A stretch of DNA of 64,000 nucleotides from Vreelandella nigrificans (GTDB lineage: Bacteria; Pseudomonadota; Gammaproteobacteria; Pseudomonadales; Halomonadaceae): the NCBI RefSeq assembly GCF_002374315.1, contig NZ_NWUX01000002.1, positions 423,345 through 487,344 of the forward strand. Reading direction: 5' to 3'. Below, piece by piece: positions 32,850-41,571 of the stretch (within the stretch, counting starts at the first letter, position 1; each line of letters starts with the position of its first letter). A model generated the notes under the pieces. It was not told the origin of the DNA and did not search any database. It worked only from the letters and a program-made list of their open reading frames with translations. The translations under genes were made by a program, and so were the position numbers.

Positions 32850-33257
32850 ATGCGTTTACAAAACTGTTGGAAAATACCTAAAAGTGCATGTGTGGTATCG
32901 ATAATCTTGGTAGCACCTGCCAGCTATGCCCATCACCATGATGCTAATAATAGCCACGAAGGCCATGGTCAGCACGGCAGTATTGATCATAGCCTCAGTG
33001 ACAACCCGGCCGTGGTCGCGTATCAAACTGCCAATGACCGTATGCATGCAGACATGGCGGTATCGTTTACTGGTGATCCGGATGTGGATTTCGCTAAAGG
33101 TATGATTCCTCACCATGAAGGCGCCATCGCCATGTCGGAAATTGTTCTGGAGTACGGTGAGGACGAAGAGATCCGACAGTTAGCTGAAGAAATTATTGCT
33201 GCCCAAGAGAGTGAAATCGCCTTCTTGCGTGAATGGTTGGAGAAGCACGGCCATTAA
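32850..33257 (+). CDS. DUF305-family periplasmic protein, probable metal binding
   Basis: 135 residues from ATG 32850 with a TTGGAGA box. A signal peptide ends near SYA, and the mature protein starts HHHDANNSHEGHGQHGS, very rich in histidine. The DUF305 core follows: DRMHADMAVSFTGDPDVDFAKGMIPHHEGAIAMSEIVL (key part MIPHHEGAI). DUF305 proteins fold as four-helix bundles and some bind copper in the periplasm. The His-rich N terminus supports copper or nickel/zinc binding, which is inferred. Confidence 0.85.
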   Translation: MRLQNCWKIPKSACVVSIILVAPASYAHHHDANNSHEGHGQHGSIDHSLSDNPAVVAYQTANDRMHADMAVSFTGDPDVDFAKGMIPHHEGAIAMSEIVLEYGEDEEIRQLAEEIIAAQESEIAFLREWLEKHGH

Positions 33258-33419
33258 AAGTGATTTTTATGAACAGCCTTTAAGAACCGTCTTTAAGAAC
33301 GATTTTTAAGAACCGTTTTTAACAGCGCTTTTTACATTACTTCTGCTATGTCCATACACATATACGTTCAAGAGAGTGCTATTCTGCCGGCTTAATGAAG
33401 GTGGTCGAAGGAGAGCCGG

Positions 33420-34133
33420 GTGTCGGGCATCATTTACTGGTTGGATATGGCAGGTGTGATTGTGTTTGCCCTCTCTGGGGTGATTTTGGCGTGCCGTTCG
33501 CGGATGGACCCGTTCGGGATGCTGGTGTTGGCCTCGGTAACTGGTATTGGTGGTGGTACGTTGCGGGACTTGGTGCTGGGCGTACGGCCAGTGTTCTGGG
33601 TAACAGACCCAACTTATCTATGGGTTATTTTAGCGACAGTGGGAGTGTCGCTTATTGGGTTTCACTATATCCACCGCCTGTCGCGCGGCTTTTTACCGGT
33701 GGCCGATGCGTTTGGCTTAGCGCTCTTTACCGTGATTGGTACCCATAAAGCGCTACTCTTGGGCTCGCCAGGCGTTGTGGCCGTACTGATGGGCATGATG
33801 ACCGGTGTTGCGGGTGGCATGATTCGTGATGTGTTGGCTCAGCGGGTGCCGATGGTGCTACGCGAAGAAATTTATGCCACCGCTGCGATGGCGGGTGGGA
33901 TTGTGTATGTAGTACTGCATACGCTTGAAGCACCGCTCACCGTCGCCATTGTTGCGGCATTGGTTGCTACCCTAGGACTGCGTTTAGCTGCTATCCATTG
34001 GCACTTGGCGCTGCCGGTATTTGCCTGGGTGACGCTCCCGCCGAAAACCACAGATGCAGCGGCACCGCTCTCTACTCCTGAAAAGGCCAAAGAGCGTGTG
34101 CGCATTATCCGCCGGGAGCGCAAGCGCCGCTAG
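33420..34133 (+). CDS. TRIC-type cation channel family protein (YadS/UPF0126-like)
   Basis: 237 residues from GTG 33420 with an AAGGAG box. Two repeated membrane modules are visible, each with a glycine-rich turn: TGIGGGTLRDLVLG and TGVAGGMIRDVLAQR, the signature of bacterial TRIC/UPF0126 proteins. These form trimeric monovalent-cation channels in the inner membrane. The tail is strongly basic. No operon partner is evident. Confidence 0.9.
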   Translation: MSGIIYWLDMAGVIVFALSGVILACRSRMDPFGMLVLASVTGIGGGTLRDLVLGVRPVFWVTDPTYLWVILATVGVSLIGFHYIHRLSRGFLPVADAFGLALFTVIGTHKALLLGSPGVVAVLMGMMTGVAGGMIRDVLAQRVPMVLREEIYATAAMAGGIVYVVLHTLEAPLTVAIVAALVATLGLRLAAIHWHLALPVFAWVTLPPKTTDAAAPLSTPEKAKERVRIIRRERKRR

Positions 34134-34184
34134 GTTTTAATGACGCTAGGTTTTAGTGCCCCCAGATTTTAATGGCCCCCAGGT

Positions 34185-34248
34185 GTTTGATAAGCCTAAG
34201 TTTTGATAAGCCTAAGTTTTGATAAGCCTGGATTGTAATAAGCCCAGA
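34185..34248. repeat. 16-bp tandem repeat, about four copies
   Basis: TTTTGATAAGCCTAAG and variants repeat head to tail at 34185-34200, 34201-34216, 34217-34232 and, more diverged, 34233-34248. It lies between the stops of two convergent genes. It is probably a polymerase-slippage repeat; no protein site is recognised. Confidence 0.8.
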
Positions 34249-34288
34249 CACGGACACATTAGGTCTTGGGGAGATACTTGGGTAAATG

Positions 34289-37240
34289 TTAGGGCCTGGG
34301 AAAGCGCTGCGCTGTTCGCCAGCGGTCAAACCAGCGGCGCGGCTGTAGTACCCGCAGTGAAGGCTCGCTGTTGATTAGCTCAACGCCTATGCCAACAGAG
34401 CCCAGTCGTGCGTATAAAGCGCCATTAGCGCTCTTGTCCGCCAGTACCACATCAGAAAGCAGCAGCAGCGGACCACCGGTGAGCGTTAGATCATGTAGGC
34501 TAATCTGCTCACCGTTGATTGCTAGCTGTGCGGTGCCCTCAATATGGCGCACGCTTAATAACCTACCAAGCCAATCACTTTCTCGAGCGCGGGCTAAAAA
34601 TAGCCTAGCCAGTAGGCCTGAATCGCGCATGCTAAGGCGTAGTTGGCTGGTTAAACGAATCGGATCATCCCACTCAAGCTGCGCTTGGTCCATGGATAGT
34701 TGTACCCACCAGCCAGCATCCTGCGCGCCTTCCTCACTCTGACGGAACACGTTTTCCAAGCGCAGATATGATTCATTGGCAGTGAAACGCCGTGTTTCAA
34801 GGTCGCCCTCGGTGAGTTGTAATCGCAGCTCTATGTCGCCTCTTAGGCGTTGATCAAGCAGCGCTAATTCAGCCCTAAATGCGCGCAAATTAATTTCCCC
34901 TTTGGCATTTAAGCCATCTAGTAGCCATTCGCTGGCGAGGCTGGCCTGGCCCCCTAGCAGGCTGATGCCCGCATCCTCAGGCAGGTAATGGTTATAGCGT
35001 GTAAAGTCGGGAACTTCGGTAATAGGCAGGGCAATGCGGGTGATGAAGTAGCTGGGATCGGGGGATTCCAGCACATCACTAAAGCGCTCTGTTTGAGTGG
35101 TTAGTGCAAAATGCCGACCCTCTAAGTGGGGGCGATCATCGCCTTGGCGGCTAAGTGCAAAGCGGGGAATGCCTAGCGAAAGCTGTGCCTGTTCGGCAGT
35201 ATCGAGCTGGGCGGTTAGCTCGCCACGCCCGGTGGCGAGGTAGTCTAAAAACGCCACTTCAAGCTGGTTAGCATTCACCCTTAACCGGGAAGGAGGCAGC
35301 AGGCGGTTAGCACGAAAAGCCCCTTGGGCGAATAGTTGACCGTCACCGGACAGGGCAAGGCCGTGGGCATCAGGAAGGAAAGCATTTAAAAAACCTAACC
35401 GTTGTACGCTACCTTCCAAAACAAACTGACCGTTGAGGGTATCGCGTTTTTGGAAATTCCCTTCACGTAATACGAGTATGCTTTCCAAGCGCTCGCTGGG
35501 TGCTTGGGCATCGGCTATTTGCCAGCTTAGGCGTGACCCGCTGATATCAAGCGCTGTACCGTCTATGGCTGCCCGGCGGATTGCCAGGCTAAGTTGGGCG
35601 TCGCTTTCCAGCGTACCGGAGCGTTCATCGTGCTGCCATCGGGTGGTTAACTGCTCGCCTGATAGATAAACCTCTCCGCTTAGTTCGGTGGTGGATAACG
35701 CGAGCTGGCCATGGCTGACAGCTTGGCCGTTAAGGAGCTTAAGTGGGGCGGGGCTAGGCAGCACCGCGCCCAGATAGCTTTGTAGCACGCTGATGTCGGG
35801 CAAGCGTGCGTTCTGCCAATGTAAGTTGCCTGTGGCTGCTTCCTGTGCGTATTCAGGAGCAAGTGGACTGCGTGCTGTCAGGGTGATATCGGCGTCCGCC
35901 AGTAGTGTTTGTTGGCGGTGAGTCAGAGTGGCATCGCTAAGTGCAAGGGTGGCATTGATTATTTCGTCGGGTGAGAGCTGGGCAGTCAAAGAACCACTGC
36001 CTTGAGCAGAAAAATTAAGCAGCTCGGCGGCAAGTGCTGGCGCTTGAACGTTAAGCGATGCTTGGTAAGGGCGAGCATCGCGCAGGGTGGCGCTGGCTTC
36101 GATGTTACCACTGCCAGAGAGCTGTATACCTTGGCCGTCAAAGGTGCGCGCTAGGTAACGGTCCAGCATGTCTAAGCGAGTGACCTCACCTTTCACTTCA
36201 ATGATGGCGCCTGTGGGAAGGTCCAACTGATCGAGACGCTGGTTGGGCATGCTGGTTGCTAAACGTAGCTGAGTATCGATGGCATAAGGTGTTGTGTCGG
36301 CTAGCACAACATCGTTGAGTAGGGTTGAGAAGTGGAGCTGATCAGTATCTACGGATAAGCTTACCCGTCCTTCGCCACTGGCCGTGTGGCGGGGTGGCGG
36401 TGAGTCGGCAATTAGCCAGCGTCGGTTATCCTCTTCCTGGGGGTGTAGGCGTTGCTCGTCCAGGCTTAAACGCAGTACCGGGGCATCTAGAGTAAGGCTG
36501 CTGCCAGGCTGGAATTCACCATTTTCAAGAGTAAGCTCGCCTGCCAGGGCGCCGCGTCCAGTCAGGCTTAGCCAAGGCAGCGCCTCTAAATAGGGCATAA
36601 ATACGTCCCAGGCATCTGCTTGAGCATTAATTGCAAGTTGCGCGGAAAGAGCGCTTAGCAGCGCTGTAGTAAGCTCATCTCGTGATTGCTCCGCAGTGGT
36701 TACCGGCTCAAGCGAGGCGGTGGCACGAAGATTAATATCGCGCACCAACGTTGATTGGTCGCTGAGACGCAGCAAACGCCCATGGGTGATGTCTAATGAT
36801 GCGCTGGGCACCGCAAGGGACTCACGGCTGAACAGAGTATTACTCACTTGCAGCTGGCCTTCAGCCTCTAGGGCAATATCTCCCACGGTAAGGCGGCGGA
36901 TACCTTGTGCATCAAGTGATTGCACGTGTAGTTCGCCGCGTAGCAGTGCCAACAGTGAGAGAGAAAGGGTTGCTCGCTGTGCCTCAACTGCAATGGGGAA
37001 CGCACGATCTTCTCGAGCGAGATAGAGATTTTCTACCTCCCAGCGTCCGGGGTGGAGGCTAGTGGCTTCTGTCCAGCGAATATCTACACCGTCGATCTGT
37101 GAAATACGCTGGGGTAGCCACTGGCTATTAAGCAGCCATGCACTGCCCAGTAGCCAAGTTAAAGCGATCAGTAGGGCGCTGAATAGGGCGATAAGTAGAA
37201 TGCGTAGTAGCCGGTGCGGCATGTATTGTTGATTTGTCAT
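34289..37240 (-). CDS. Large YdbH/AsmA-like envelope protein
   Basis: 983 residues. A single N-terminal membrane helix (about 10-36) anchors a very long periplasmic part of repeating amphipathic beta strands, the pattern of AsmA-like/TamB/YdbH bridge proteins. In this superfamily long hydrophobic grooves carry phospholipids between inner and outer membrane. The C-terminal part, LLLLSDVVLADKSANGALYARLGSVGIGVELIN (core SVGIGVELINSEPSL), resembles the YdbH end. It is monocistronic here and divergent from the DUF3581 gene. A ydbH name would be by similarity only. Confidence 0.7.
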   Translation of the reverse strand: MTNQQYMPHRLLRILLIALFSALLIALTWLLGSAWLLNSQWLPQRISQIDGVDIRWTEATSLHPGRWEVENLYLAREDRAFPIAVEAQRATLSLSLLALLRGELHVQSLDAQGIRRLTVGDIALEAEGQLQVSNTLFSRESLAVPSASLDITHGRLLRLSDQSTLVRDINLRATASLEPVTTAEQSRDELTTALLSALSAQLAINAQADAWDVFMPYLEALPWLSLTGRGALAGELTLENGEFQPGSSLTLDAPVLRLSLDEQRLHPQEEDNRRWLIADSPPPRHTASGEGRVSLSVDTDQLHFSTLLNDVVLADTTPYAIDTQLRLATSMPNQRLDQLDLPTGAIIEVKGEVTRLDMLDRYLARTFDGQGIQLSGSGNIEASATLRDARPYQASLNVQAPALAAELLNFSAQGSGSLTAQLSPDEIINATLALSDATLTHRQQTLLADADITLTARSPLAPEYAQEAATGNLHWQNARLPDISVLQSYLGAVLPSPAPLKLLNGQAVSHGQLALSTTELSGEVYLSGEQLTTRWQHDERSGTLESDAQLSLAIRRAAIDGTALDISGSRLSWQIADAQAPSERLESILVLREGNFQKRDTLNGQFVLEGSVQRLGFLNAFLPDAHGLALSGDGQLFAQGAFRANRLLPPSRLRVNANQLEVAFLDYLATGRGELTAQLDTAEQAQLSLGIPRFALSRQGDDRPHLEGRHFALTTQTERFSDVLESPDPSYFITRIALPITEVPDFTRYNHYLPEDAGISLLGGQASLASEWLLDGLNAKGEINLRAFRAELALLDQRLRGDIELRLQLTEGDLETRRFTANESYLRLENVFRQSEEGAQDAGWWVQLSMDQAQLEWDDPIRLTSQLRLSMRDSGLLARLFLARARESDWLGRLLSVRHIEGTAQLAINGEQISLHDLTLTGGPLLLLSDVVLADKSANGALYARLGSVGIGVELINSEPSLRVLQPRRWFDRWRTAQRFPRP

Positions 37241-37347
37241 ACGGGCTTCCTAGCAGATGACTCCTGTTGGCGCATGTTTTATGGCATTATGCGCGTCGTG
37301 GAGTAGTAATGGGTTTTCGATTTCAACGCTAGGCAGGCAGCAAAGCC

Positions 37348-38055
37348 ATGTTCAAGGATTTTTACGCGCAGCGCGGAGAGTATGTGGTGATCTCCGCAGA
37401 GCAGGCCAGCCGTTTCGCCAAAGGCGTGGCCGGCGATTACAACCCGATTCATAACCCAGATGCACGGCGCTTTTGTGTACCTGGCGACCTGTTATTTACG
37501 TTAGTACTGGTCAAGTTTGGGTTGTCGCGACAAATGGAATTTCGCTTTACTAATATGGTGGGTGCAGATACATCACTCAAGTTTAGTGAAGTAGAAAATG
37601 GCGATATTCATGTATTAGATGATAGTGGTAAATGCTATCTGCAGGTAGTGCGTCGTGGTGATGTTACCCACGATGAAGCAGCGGTTGAAGCGTTTGCTCG
37701 TTGCTACGTAGCATTTTCAGGTAAAAATTTCCCTCATTACCTGAAGCCATTAATGGAACAGCATGGGGTTATGTTTAATCCTAAGCGTCCACTGGTTATT
37801 TACGACAGCATGGGATTTTGCTTAGAACGGTTAGATGGGCTTGCGCCAGACTTGGCCTTAACCCGCTCTTCTTTAGATGTTCAGGGCAAACGTGCGGAAG
37901 CGCTACTGGAGTTCTCTATCAAGTCAGCCGGTGAGTCGTTGGGCGTTGGCTCCAAGAAGCTGGTTGTGAGCGGGTTGTGTGACTACGATGCGGTTGAAAT
38001 GGCCGCCATTGTGGATGAGTTCTATCGCTTAAAGGCAGCCTACGAAGCGGCCTGA
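37348..38055 (+). CDS. DUF3581-family protein
   Basis: 235 residues. The N-terminal stretch EQASRFAKGVAGDYNPIHN resembles the substrate-site helix of MaoC-type hot-dog dehydratases, including the D-x-N-P-I-H pattern, which is how DUF3581 proteins begin. The C-terminal half probably repeats the fold (SIKSAGESLGVGSKKLVVSG). A role in fatty-acyl metabolism is suggested by the fold, but no reaction is established. Confidence 0.8.
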   Translation: MFKDFYAQRGEYVVISAEQASRFAKGVAGDYNPIHNPDARRFCVPGDLLFTLVLVKFGLSRQMEFRFTNMVGADTSLKFSEVENGDIHVLDDSGKCYLQVVRRGDVTHDEAAVEAFARCYVAFSGKNFPHYLKPLMEQHGVMFNPKRPLVIYDSMGFCLERLDGLAPDLALTRSSLDVQGKRAEALLEFSIKSAGESLGVGSKKLVVSGLCDYDAVEMAAIVDEFYRLKAAYEAA

Positions 38056-38157
38056 ACTGCACGTCTACGTTAGTGAAAAGCCTAGCTGTTTACTGTCGTT
38101 GCTGGTGTAGTAGCCGTCATTAACCACTATGCTTACCAACCGTTGAGCTATTAAGTT

Positions 38158-38182
38158 ATAGCGCTATTCACGATAGCGCTAT
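38158..38182. terminator. Palindromic hairpin between convergent genes
   Basis: Two copies of the palindrome ATAGCGCTAT (38158-38167 and 38173-38182) flank TCACG, so they can form a 10-bp stem. It lies 7 bp beyond the stop of the minus-strand transglutaminase gene. It has no T-tract but probably acts as a bidirectional transcript end. Confidence 0.45.
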
Positions 38183-38189
38183 CTGCCGT

Positions 38190-39077
38190 TCAGCTTGACG
38201 GTTCTGCGGTATCAGTCGTCAGCGGTATGACATCGACCTCGACCTCAAGCTGGTGTTCTCCGCCTCCATTCATGACACCTTTTAGCGGCGCAACATCCGC
38301 ATAGTCTCTCCCCCAGGCCAGTACCGGGTGCTGTTCGCCTGCCACAGTGCCGTTGGTAGGGTCAAGCGCTAGCCAACCCCATTCAGGAATCCAGGTGGCT
38401 AGCCAGGCGTGGGAGGCATCCGCACCAATTAAGCGTGGTTGGCCGGGAGGTGGTTGGGTTTCCAGGTAGCCGCTAATGTAGCGTGCTGGTAAGCCTAGCG
38501 AGCGTAGCGCGCCAATGGCTACATGGGCAAAGTCCTGGCAAACACCGCGGCGGTTAGTCAGTACGTCGCTTAGTGGAGTGGCTAGCGTCGTGAAGCTGGG
38601 GTCGTACTCAAAGGTCTCGTAGATCAATTGGTTAAGGGCTAGTGCTGACTCTAGTAGCGGCCGGCCGGGAGTGAAGCAACTGCGGGCAAAGGTGGCGAGC
38701 TCCTCATTACGGCGAATAAACGGCGAATCCAAGCGGTAGAGCTGCATGTCGAAACGGTTATCGGCACGCAGCTGTTCCGCGATCTGTTCCCAGGCCGCAG
38801 AGATGGCCGGTAGGGGCCCCACAGGCTGGGTATTGATTGGTGTCACTACGGTGACATCCAGGGTTTGGTGAACCTCTTCCATGGCGAAGTAGAGCACCCG
38901 ATTGCCGAACACATCACGCCTTTCCGCCTGCATCTGGGGTATTGGGCTAATGGTTAGTTCCGATGCGCCGCACCGCTGATGTAGCGTTTTACGTGGCAAC
39001 ACTCGCGCTTCACTATGGCACAGGGTAACCGGCGCACTGTAGTGGTAGCGTGTTGTGTGCCGCAGGCTGTAGTTCAT
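38190..39077 (-). CDS. Transglutaminase-like cysteine protease/ligase
   Basis: 295 residues: an N-terminal beta domain (about 1-90, bacterial transglutaminase-like N-terminal region), then the papain-like transglutaminase fold. The triad is visible as Cys180 in RRGVCQDFAH, His223 in ASHAWLATW and Asp239 in LDPTNG. It overlaps the upstream ATP-grasp/alpha-E gene by 4 bp (ATGA), so both are translated together. In this conserved neighbourhood the enzyme is predicted to cut or make amide bonds in a peptide produced by the ATP-grasp protein; no substrate is known. Confidence 0.9.
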   Translation of the reverse strand: MNYSLRHTTRYHYSAPVTLCHSEARVLPRKTLHQRCGASELTISPIPQMQAERRDVFGNRVLYFAMEEVHQTLDVTVVTPINTQPVGPLPAISAAWEQIAEQLRADNRFDMQLYRLDSPFIRRNEELATFARSCFTPGRPLLESALALNQLIYETFEYDPSFTTLATPLSDVLTNRRGVCQDFAHVAIGALRSLGLPARYISGYLETQPPPGQPRLIGADASHAWLATWIPEWGWLALDPTNGTVAGEQHPVLAWGRDYADVAPLKGVMNGGGEHQLEVEVDVIPLTTDTAEPSS

Positions 39078-41482
39078 TCATCTGGTTCCATGCTGACTAA
39101 TTGACGCGGCCGCTCTATGTGGCTGAAATGGCTATGGCTGATAGCATCCGACAGTGCATTAAGTGGCGTAATCAAATCATCTAATAGCTGTTCCAGCGCT
39201 TCCTGTGCCTCTGGGGTGTCGGCAAGGTGGCTTATGCGGTCGATATCCGCTAAGTGCAGCGCTGCGTTGGCCTGAATCAGCAGCCGCCGCTCAGCGTTGC
39301 GGTATGGCGAGGAACTGCCGGGTAGCTTGTCCATTTGCCGTTCAAGGCGCTTAAGCATGTAGCCCACCGAGCGTGGGTTGGTTTCATCGAACAGCAGTAG
39401 GTCAAGAATCGCTTCTGGATGAAGCTCACTGCGGTAGCGCCTGCGGTAAGCGGTAAAGTTGTCGGTGGTGGCGAGCACTACTTCCCACAGCGCCAGCCCA
39501 GGGGAGTGTGGCGCATTCAGGGTGAGTTTTAGCAGCGATAAAAGCCCCAATACGCGGTCTAAAAAGCGGCCGATATCCATAAATCGCCAGCCATAGTGGT
39601 GGGGCATCGTTTCATTACACAGGCCAAAAAACGCTGCCAGTTGGGCAGAAAGACCCTCGCAGGCGCGCCGGGCAGCGCTAGCGCTGACACTTGGGTTAAG
39701 CATATCCACACGTTGGCGTAGCTGGTGAACCACACGCCAGGAATCATCGCCCAAATGGTCGCGTACGCTACGGGCGTTGCGCAGTAGTTGGGCAAATAGT
39801 GGTTGTAGCGCCTGTGGTTCGCTTTTACCAAACTGGGCTAGCAGGGCAGTGCGTTTTTGTGCAAAGCCAACTAGCAGCGGCCTGGTATTTTCACCAGCGT
39901 TGTTTAGCGTGGTGATATCCAACGCCAGCAACAGCTCATCGAGTAACTGGTCGGCAATATCATCCTGGTCGTACTCCATTAGCCGCATGAGCGCCTCCCG
40001 CAGCAAGCGCGCTCTGGAATCCAGTCGTTCACCGTAGCGGCCTAACCAGAACAGGCTTTCAGCCACGCGGCTGGGTAAGTCGGTGCCATCTCGTGTTGCG
40101 ACTACCGGGCCACGGGCTTGGCGTAGTTGGCTAACGTGAGGTTGGGGCGTATTAGCAGTTACCCATACGTCTTTTACCACTGGGCTACTTAGCGAAGACG
40201 AACCAGGTGCACCTACCCAGGCTAGGCCGCCGGGCATCACGTGGTAGTCATTGGGTTGCTGCCCTAGCGTATTAACACTTCCTGGTGTGCGAGAAACAAA
40301 GCAACGCAAGTTCAGAGTACTGGGGGTTAGGCGCTGCATTTTGTGGTCGAACACCGGTGCGGTCGAAGGCCGTGTATTACCGTCGGCGTTAGCCAGTAGC
40401 AGTGGCTCGCCTAACAGATGTTCACACAAAGCCGGCAGGTAGTCCGCAAGCTCAGGTAGCTCCAGGACGCCTACACCAAGGGCATTGGACATGGCTACGC
40501 CACTGGAGCGAGCGGCTTGTAACAGCCCTGGTACGCCCAGTTGAGAGTCACCGCGTAACTCTAGTGGGTCGCAGTAGGCGTCGTCGCAGTGTCGCAGTAC
40601 GACATCAACCGGCTGTAAGCCACCTAAGGTTCGCAGCCATAGTTGACCATCGCGTACTACCATATCCTGACCTTCAGCAAGGTCGATATTAAGGTAGTTA
40701 GCCAGATAGGCGTGCTCAAAGTAGCGTGGACTACCTGGCCCAGGGGTAAGCAGCACGACATTGGGATTGTCGCGGTGCTGGTAGGCCAGTGCGGTAAGTG
40801 TCCGGTGGTAATTATCTAAAAAGCCTGCGAGCCGCTTTAGCGGCGCGTTACGGTACATCTCTGGTAGGGCCCGAGCCATCAGAATACGATTTTCCAGCGC
40901 AAAGCCGGTCCCGGAAGGTGCCTGTAGGCGGTCACCAAATACCCGCCATTGGCCTGCCGCATCTTGAATTACATCCACACCATGGAAGTTAATTGCGGGA
41001 CGATCGGTTGGCTGAGAACTGTGGCAGGGCAATAAAAAGTGGGACGATGCCAGAATAGCTTGGGTAGGCAAAAGGCCTGCATCAAATAGCGTACGGGCGC
41101 CGTAAATGTCGTTGTACAGAGCGTTGAGTAGGCGGCTTCGCTGGGCCAAACCCATTTCGAGCGTTTGCCACTGCGCCTGATCAATCACCCAGGGTAAAGG
41201 GTCAAGTCGCCATGCGCGTCCATGGGTATCATCGTGCATGTTGAAGATAACGCCATTTTCCGCCAGCAGCCGCTGAATCTCTTCATGCTGCTGAAAGCGT
41301 CCATTCGACCCTAGTGCTTCAAGGGCTCCAAGCAGGCTCTGCCAGCCAAGGCGCAGTTGGCCCTGGCGGTCAAGCAGCGCGTCGAAGGTGCCGGGCTGTC
41401 CCTTGCCAAGCTGATTCAGGTAATCCTCAACAAGCCCGGCAGTGCCGAGCTCAATAAGTGAGGGTGAGACAGGGGCCGTCAT
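39074..41482 (-). CDS. Circularly permuted ATP-grasp fused to alpha-E domain, internally shortened
   Basis: 802 residues. Residues about 20-460 are the circularly permuted type 2 ATP-grasp (FEHAYLANYLNIDLAEGQDMVV near 255-275, MPGGLAWVG near 416). Residues about 470-790 are the alpha-E helical domain (SRVAESLFWLGRYGERLDSRA). Compared with the stand-alone paralogue at 45362, the stretch between EPLLL (about 359-363) and STAPVF (about 373-378) lacks roughly 75 residues. In the paralogue this stretch holds YVLEHLDELVVKPANESGG, with a lysine expected to contact ATP. The frame is intact, so this is an in-frame loss. The ATP-grasp half may be inactive while the alpha-E half remains. It is in an operon with two transglutaminase genes. 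Confidence 0.85.
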   Translation of the reverse strand: MTAPVSPSLIELGTAGLVEDYLNQLGKGQPGTFDALLDRQGQLRLGWQSLLGALEALGSNGRFQQHEEIQRLLAENGVIFNMHDDTHGRAWRLDPLPWVIDQAQWQTLEMGLAQRSRLLNALYNDIYGARTLFDAGLLPTQAILASSHFLLPCHSSQPTDRPAINFHGVDVIQDAAGQWRVFGDRLQAPSGTGFALENRILMARALPEMYRNAPLKRLAGFLDNYHRTLTALAYQHRDNPNVVLLTPGPGSPRYFEHAYLANYLNIDLAEGQDMVVRDGQLWLRTLGGLQPVDVVLRHCDDAYCDPLELRGDSQLGVPGLLQAARSSGVAMSNALGVGVLELPELADYLPALCEHLLGEPLLLANADGNTRPSTAPVFDHKMQRLTPSTLNLRCFVSRTPGSVNTLGQQPNDYHVMPGGLAWVGAPGSSSLSSPVVKDVWVTANTPQPHVSQLRQARGPVVATRDGTDLPSRVAESLFWLGRYGERLDSRARLLREALMRLMEYDQDDIADQLLDELLLALDITTLNNAGENTRPLLVGFAQKRTALLAQFGKSEPQALQPLFAQLLRNARSVRDHLGDDSWRVVHQLRQRVDMLNPSVSASAARRACEGLSAQLAAFFGLCNETMPHHYGWRFMDIGRFLDRVLGLLSLLKLTLNAPHSPGLALWEVVLATTDNFTAYRRRYRSELHPEAILDLLLFDETNPRSVGYMLKRLERQMDKLPGSSSPYRNAERRLLIQANAALHLADIDRISHLADTPEAQEALEQLLDDLITPLNALSDAISHSHFSHIERPRQLVSMEPDE

Positions 41483-41571
41483 GATCCTTGTTGTCCTAAG
41501 CAGGTAAGGGGCGGATTATCCTGCAGCTGGCGCCGATAAGAAAGTATTAAGCGCTAGTATAAGACACAGGA

